From NCBI GenBank assembly GCA_900769095.1, contig CAAGFH010000198.1, positions 1 to 7,848 of the forward strand: a DNA stretch of 7,848 nucleotides, in the 5' to 3' direction. Under the pieces are notes generated by a model. The model did not search any database and was not told the origin of the DNA. It worked only from the letters and a program-made list of their open reading frames with translations. The position numbers and the translations under genes were made by a program. Positions within the stretch are counted from its first letter, which is position 1; each line of letters starts with the position of its first letter. This DNA is from Methanobacteriaceae archaeon. GTDB taxonomy: Archaea > Methanobacteriota > Methanobacteria > Methanobacteriales > Methanobacteriaceae. This document shows, one piece after another, positions 6,815 through 7,848 of this stretch.

Positions 6815-7237
6815 ATGAAAGGTTGTTACTGTTTAATTATTGAAGTTGAGGAGGATAAAACAATCCAGATTGGTAAAAAATTAGGGAAAATCCAATTTAA
6901 AAAAGGATTTTATGTTTATGTAGGATCAGCTATGAATTCACTTTACGCAAGAATTAACAGACATTTAAGTAATGATAAAAAGCTTCACTGGCACATGGAC
7001 TATTTATCCAAACATTCCAAAATAACAGATGTAATCTACAACAAATCACCAAAAAAGATAGAATGTGACTTATCTAGGCATCTTAGCAAAAAAACTGAAG
7101 GAATAAAAGATTTTGGATGCTCAGACTGCAAATGTGAAAGCCATCTTTATTATTTCAAAAATAGAAATGAAGCTATTGAATCTGTTTTAGATGCATATGA
7201 GTCACTATCCATGCCATGTGAGTTTTATGAAAAATAA
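6815..7237 (+). CDS. DUF123 GIY-YIG family endonuclease (Uri-superfamily-like)
   Basis: This 140-residue cytoplasmic protein belongs to the DUF123 family (PF01986, COG1833), related to GIY-YIG nucleases. The GIY-YIG core is seen as MKGCYCLII at the start and GFYVYVGSA at residues 31-39, followed by ARINRH (Arg46/Arg49), HWHMDYL (58-64) and the candidate metal-binding acid in ECDLS (Glu83). A Cys/His cluster, GCSDCKCESH (Cys102, 105, 107, His110), is typical of the family and could bind zinc. The physiological substrate is unknown. The frame is open from an ATG at 6785; I prefer the Met at 6815 because family proteins begin at MKG and the ten extra residues are only hydrophobic. Neither start has a Shine-Dalgarno site, so this choice is uncertain. 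It is divergent from the DUF371 gene. Confidence 0.85.
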   Translation: MKGCYCLIIEVEEDKTIQIGKKLGKIQFKKGFYVYVGSAMNSLYARINRHLSNDKKLHWHMDYLSKHSKITDVIYNKSPKKIECDLSRHLSKKTEGIKDFGCSDCKCESHLYYFKNRNEAIESVLDAYESLSMPCEFYEK

Positions 7238-7273
7238 TTCTATCTTTCAAAAAGATTATTAACAATAATAAAG

Positions 7274-7285
7274 AAAAATATAATA
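7274..7285 (+). promoter_or_regulatory. TATA-like box of ddh
   Basis: AAAAATATAATA lies about 65-75 bases before the ddh ATG. The predicted transcription start is near 7306, inside the dyad at 7298-7313. Weak to moderate support. Confidence 0.4.
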
Positions 7286-7297
7286 GGAAACTTATTT

Positions 7298-7313
7298 TGA
7301 AGTCAATACTTCA
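7298..7313. promoter_or_regulatory. Perfect dyad TGAAGT-CAAT-ACTTCA upstream of ddh
   Basis: A 6-base perfect inverted repeat with a 4-base spacer, placed about where the preceding TATA-like box predicts transcription start. It could be a repressor operator or a 5' hairpin. Function is inferred only from symmetry and position. Confidence 0.35.
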
Positions 7314-7339
7314 CACTAACTACCCTAAATATTTTTATA

Positions 7340-7344
7340 GTGAT
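7340..7344 (+). promoter_or_regulatory. Partial Shine-Dalgarno GTGAT of ddh
   Basis: GTGAT (AGTGAT counting the base before it) sits four bases before the ATG at 7349 and agrees with that start. Confidence 0.5.
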
Positions 7345-7348
7345 ATTT

Positions 7349-7848
7349 ATGATAAAAATTGGAATATTAGGATACGGAAATATCGGTCGTGGAGTTGAAG
7401 CGGCTGTAACTAACGCTAATGACATGGAACTTGCAGGAGTATTCACAAGACGTGACCCTGAAAGTGTTGAAACTGAAACCGGCGCTAAAGTGTACAAAGT
7501 TGACGATTTATACAATATGAAAGATGAAATTGACGTATTGATGTTATGTGGTGGAAGTGCAAACGATTTACCTGTACAAACCCCAGAATTTGCAAAATAC
7601 TTCAATGTAATTGACAGTTTTGATACTCACGCTAAAATCCCGGAACACTTTGAAAATGTTAACAAATCTGCATTAGAAGGGGAAAATGTAGCTATTATCT
7701 CTGTTGGTTGGGACCCAGGTCTTTTCTCATTAAACAGATTATACGCACAATCAATTTTACCTAACGGAAACGATTACACTTTCTGGGGTAAAGGAGTATC
7801 TCAAGGACACTCTGATGCTATCAGAAACATCCCTGAGATCGGAAGAGC
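7349..7848 (+). CDS. ddh: meso-Diaminopimelate dehydrogenase, 5' half, cut by the contig end
   Basis: Ddh is an NADP-dependent cytoplasmic enzyme that reversibly converts L-2-amino-6-oxopimelate (tetrahydrodipicolinate), ammonia and NADPH to meso-DAP in lysine synthesis. The visible 162 genuine residues match the N-terminal half of the family (about 320 residues). They include the Rossmann motif GILGYGNIGRG (5-15), the FTRRDP segment for the NADP phosphate (Arg34, Arg35), LCGGSANDLP (67-75), VIDSFDTH (87-94), SVGWDPGLFSLNR (118-130), and TFWGKGVSQGHSDAIRNIP (144-162). No stop is reached. The final residues EIGR come from adapter bases 7836-7848 and are not real; the family normally has Gly-Val after NIP, which the single genuine base G at 7835 permits. 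A partial Shine-Dalgarno and an upstream TATA-like box support the start at 7349. Confidence 0.93.
   Translation, partial: MIKIGILGYGNIGRGVEAAVTNANDMELAGVFTRRDPESVETETGAKVYKVDDLYNMKDEIDVLMLCGGSANDLPVQTPEFAKYFNVIDSFDTHAKIPEHFENVNKSALEGENVAIISVGWDPGLFSLNRLYAQSILPNGNDYTFWGKGVSQGHSDAIRNIPEIGR
7836..7848 (+). other. Illumina TruSeq adapter remnant
   Basis: The final 13 bases are AGATCGGAAGAGC, identical to the universal start of the Illumina TruSeq adapter. They sit at the very end of the window, where the ddh reading departs from the family sequence. This is sequencing artefact rather than genome. Confidence 0.96.

Noticed and set aside
7303..7605. Minus-strand ORF of 100 residues
   Set aside because: It is antisense to the clear ddh coding sequence and its promoter, has no ribosome site, and its Ser/Thr/Pro-rich translation looks like a shadow frame.

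Overview
The window looks like a contig from a methanogenic archaeon of the Methanobrevibacter type (Methanobacteriales). The grounds are very AT-rich intergenic DNA, archaeal TATA boxes (TTTATATA-like), AGGTGA/GGTGAT ribosome binding sites, an archaeal DUF371 protein, a DUF123 GIY-YIG endonuclease, an Fe-S aldo/keto reductase of the COG1453 type, and a small membrane-anchored Ig-like protein of the kind common in gut methanogens. The genus is an inference; no rRNA is present.

Layout from left to right. A YeiH/UPF0324-family membrane transporter lies on the minus strand (75-1106) and ends in a hairpin plus T-tract. After a 245-base divergent promoter region, a plus-strand pair follows: an Ig-like anchored surface protein (1352-1939), then a secreted protein gene (1954-2661) carrying two compensating frameshifts. 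A strong hairpin terminator (2670-2702) closes this pair. Next is a DUF1624/acyltransferase-like multi-pass membrane protein gene (2786-3884), also broken twice by frameshifts. It converges, with one base between stop codons, on the minus-strand aldo/keto reductase (3886-5103), which sits 31 bases downstream of galU (5135-5986). Behind galU come tRNA-Leu(GAG) (6080-6163) and the DUF371 gene (6224-6637), both minus strand and each with its own likely promoter. On the plus strand are the DUF123 endonuclease gene (6815-7237) and the first half of a diaminopimelate dehydrogenase gene (7349 to the contig edge).

The genes are mostly unrelated housekeeping functions: UDP-glucose supply, lysine/DAP metabolism, a tRNA, redox and nucleic-acid enzymes. 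The part that looks accessory is 1352-3884, with surface, secreted and membrane-acyltransferase genes. All four reading-frame breaks fall there.

The last 13 bases (7836-7848) exactly equal the start of the Illumina TruSeq adapter, AGATCGGAAGAGC. They should not be read as genome sequence, and the ddh gene is cut there artificially. I see no CRISPR array, insertion sequence, phage gene, defence system or clearly new biological system. The most useful observations are the adapter tail, the cluster of frameshifts and a few candidate operator dyads.
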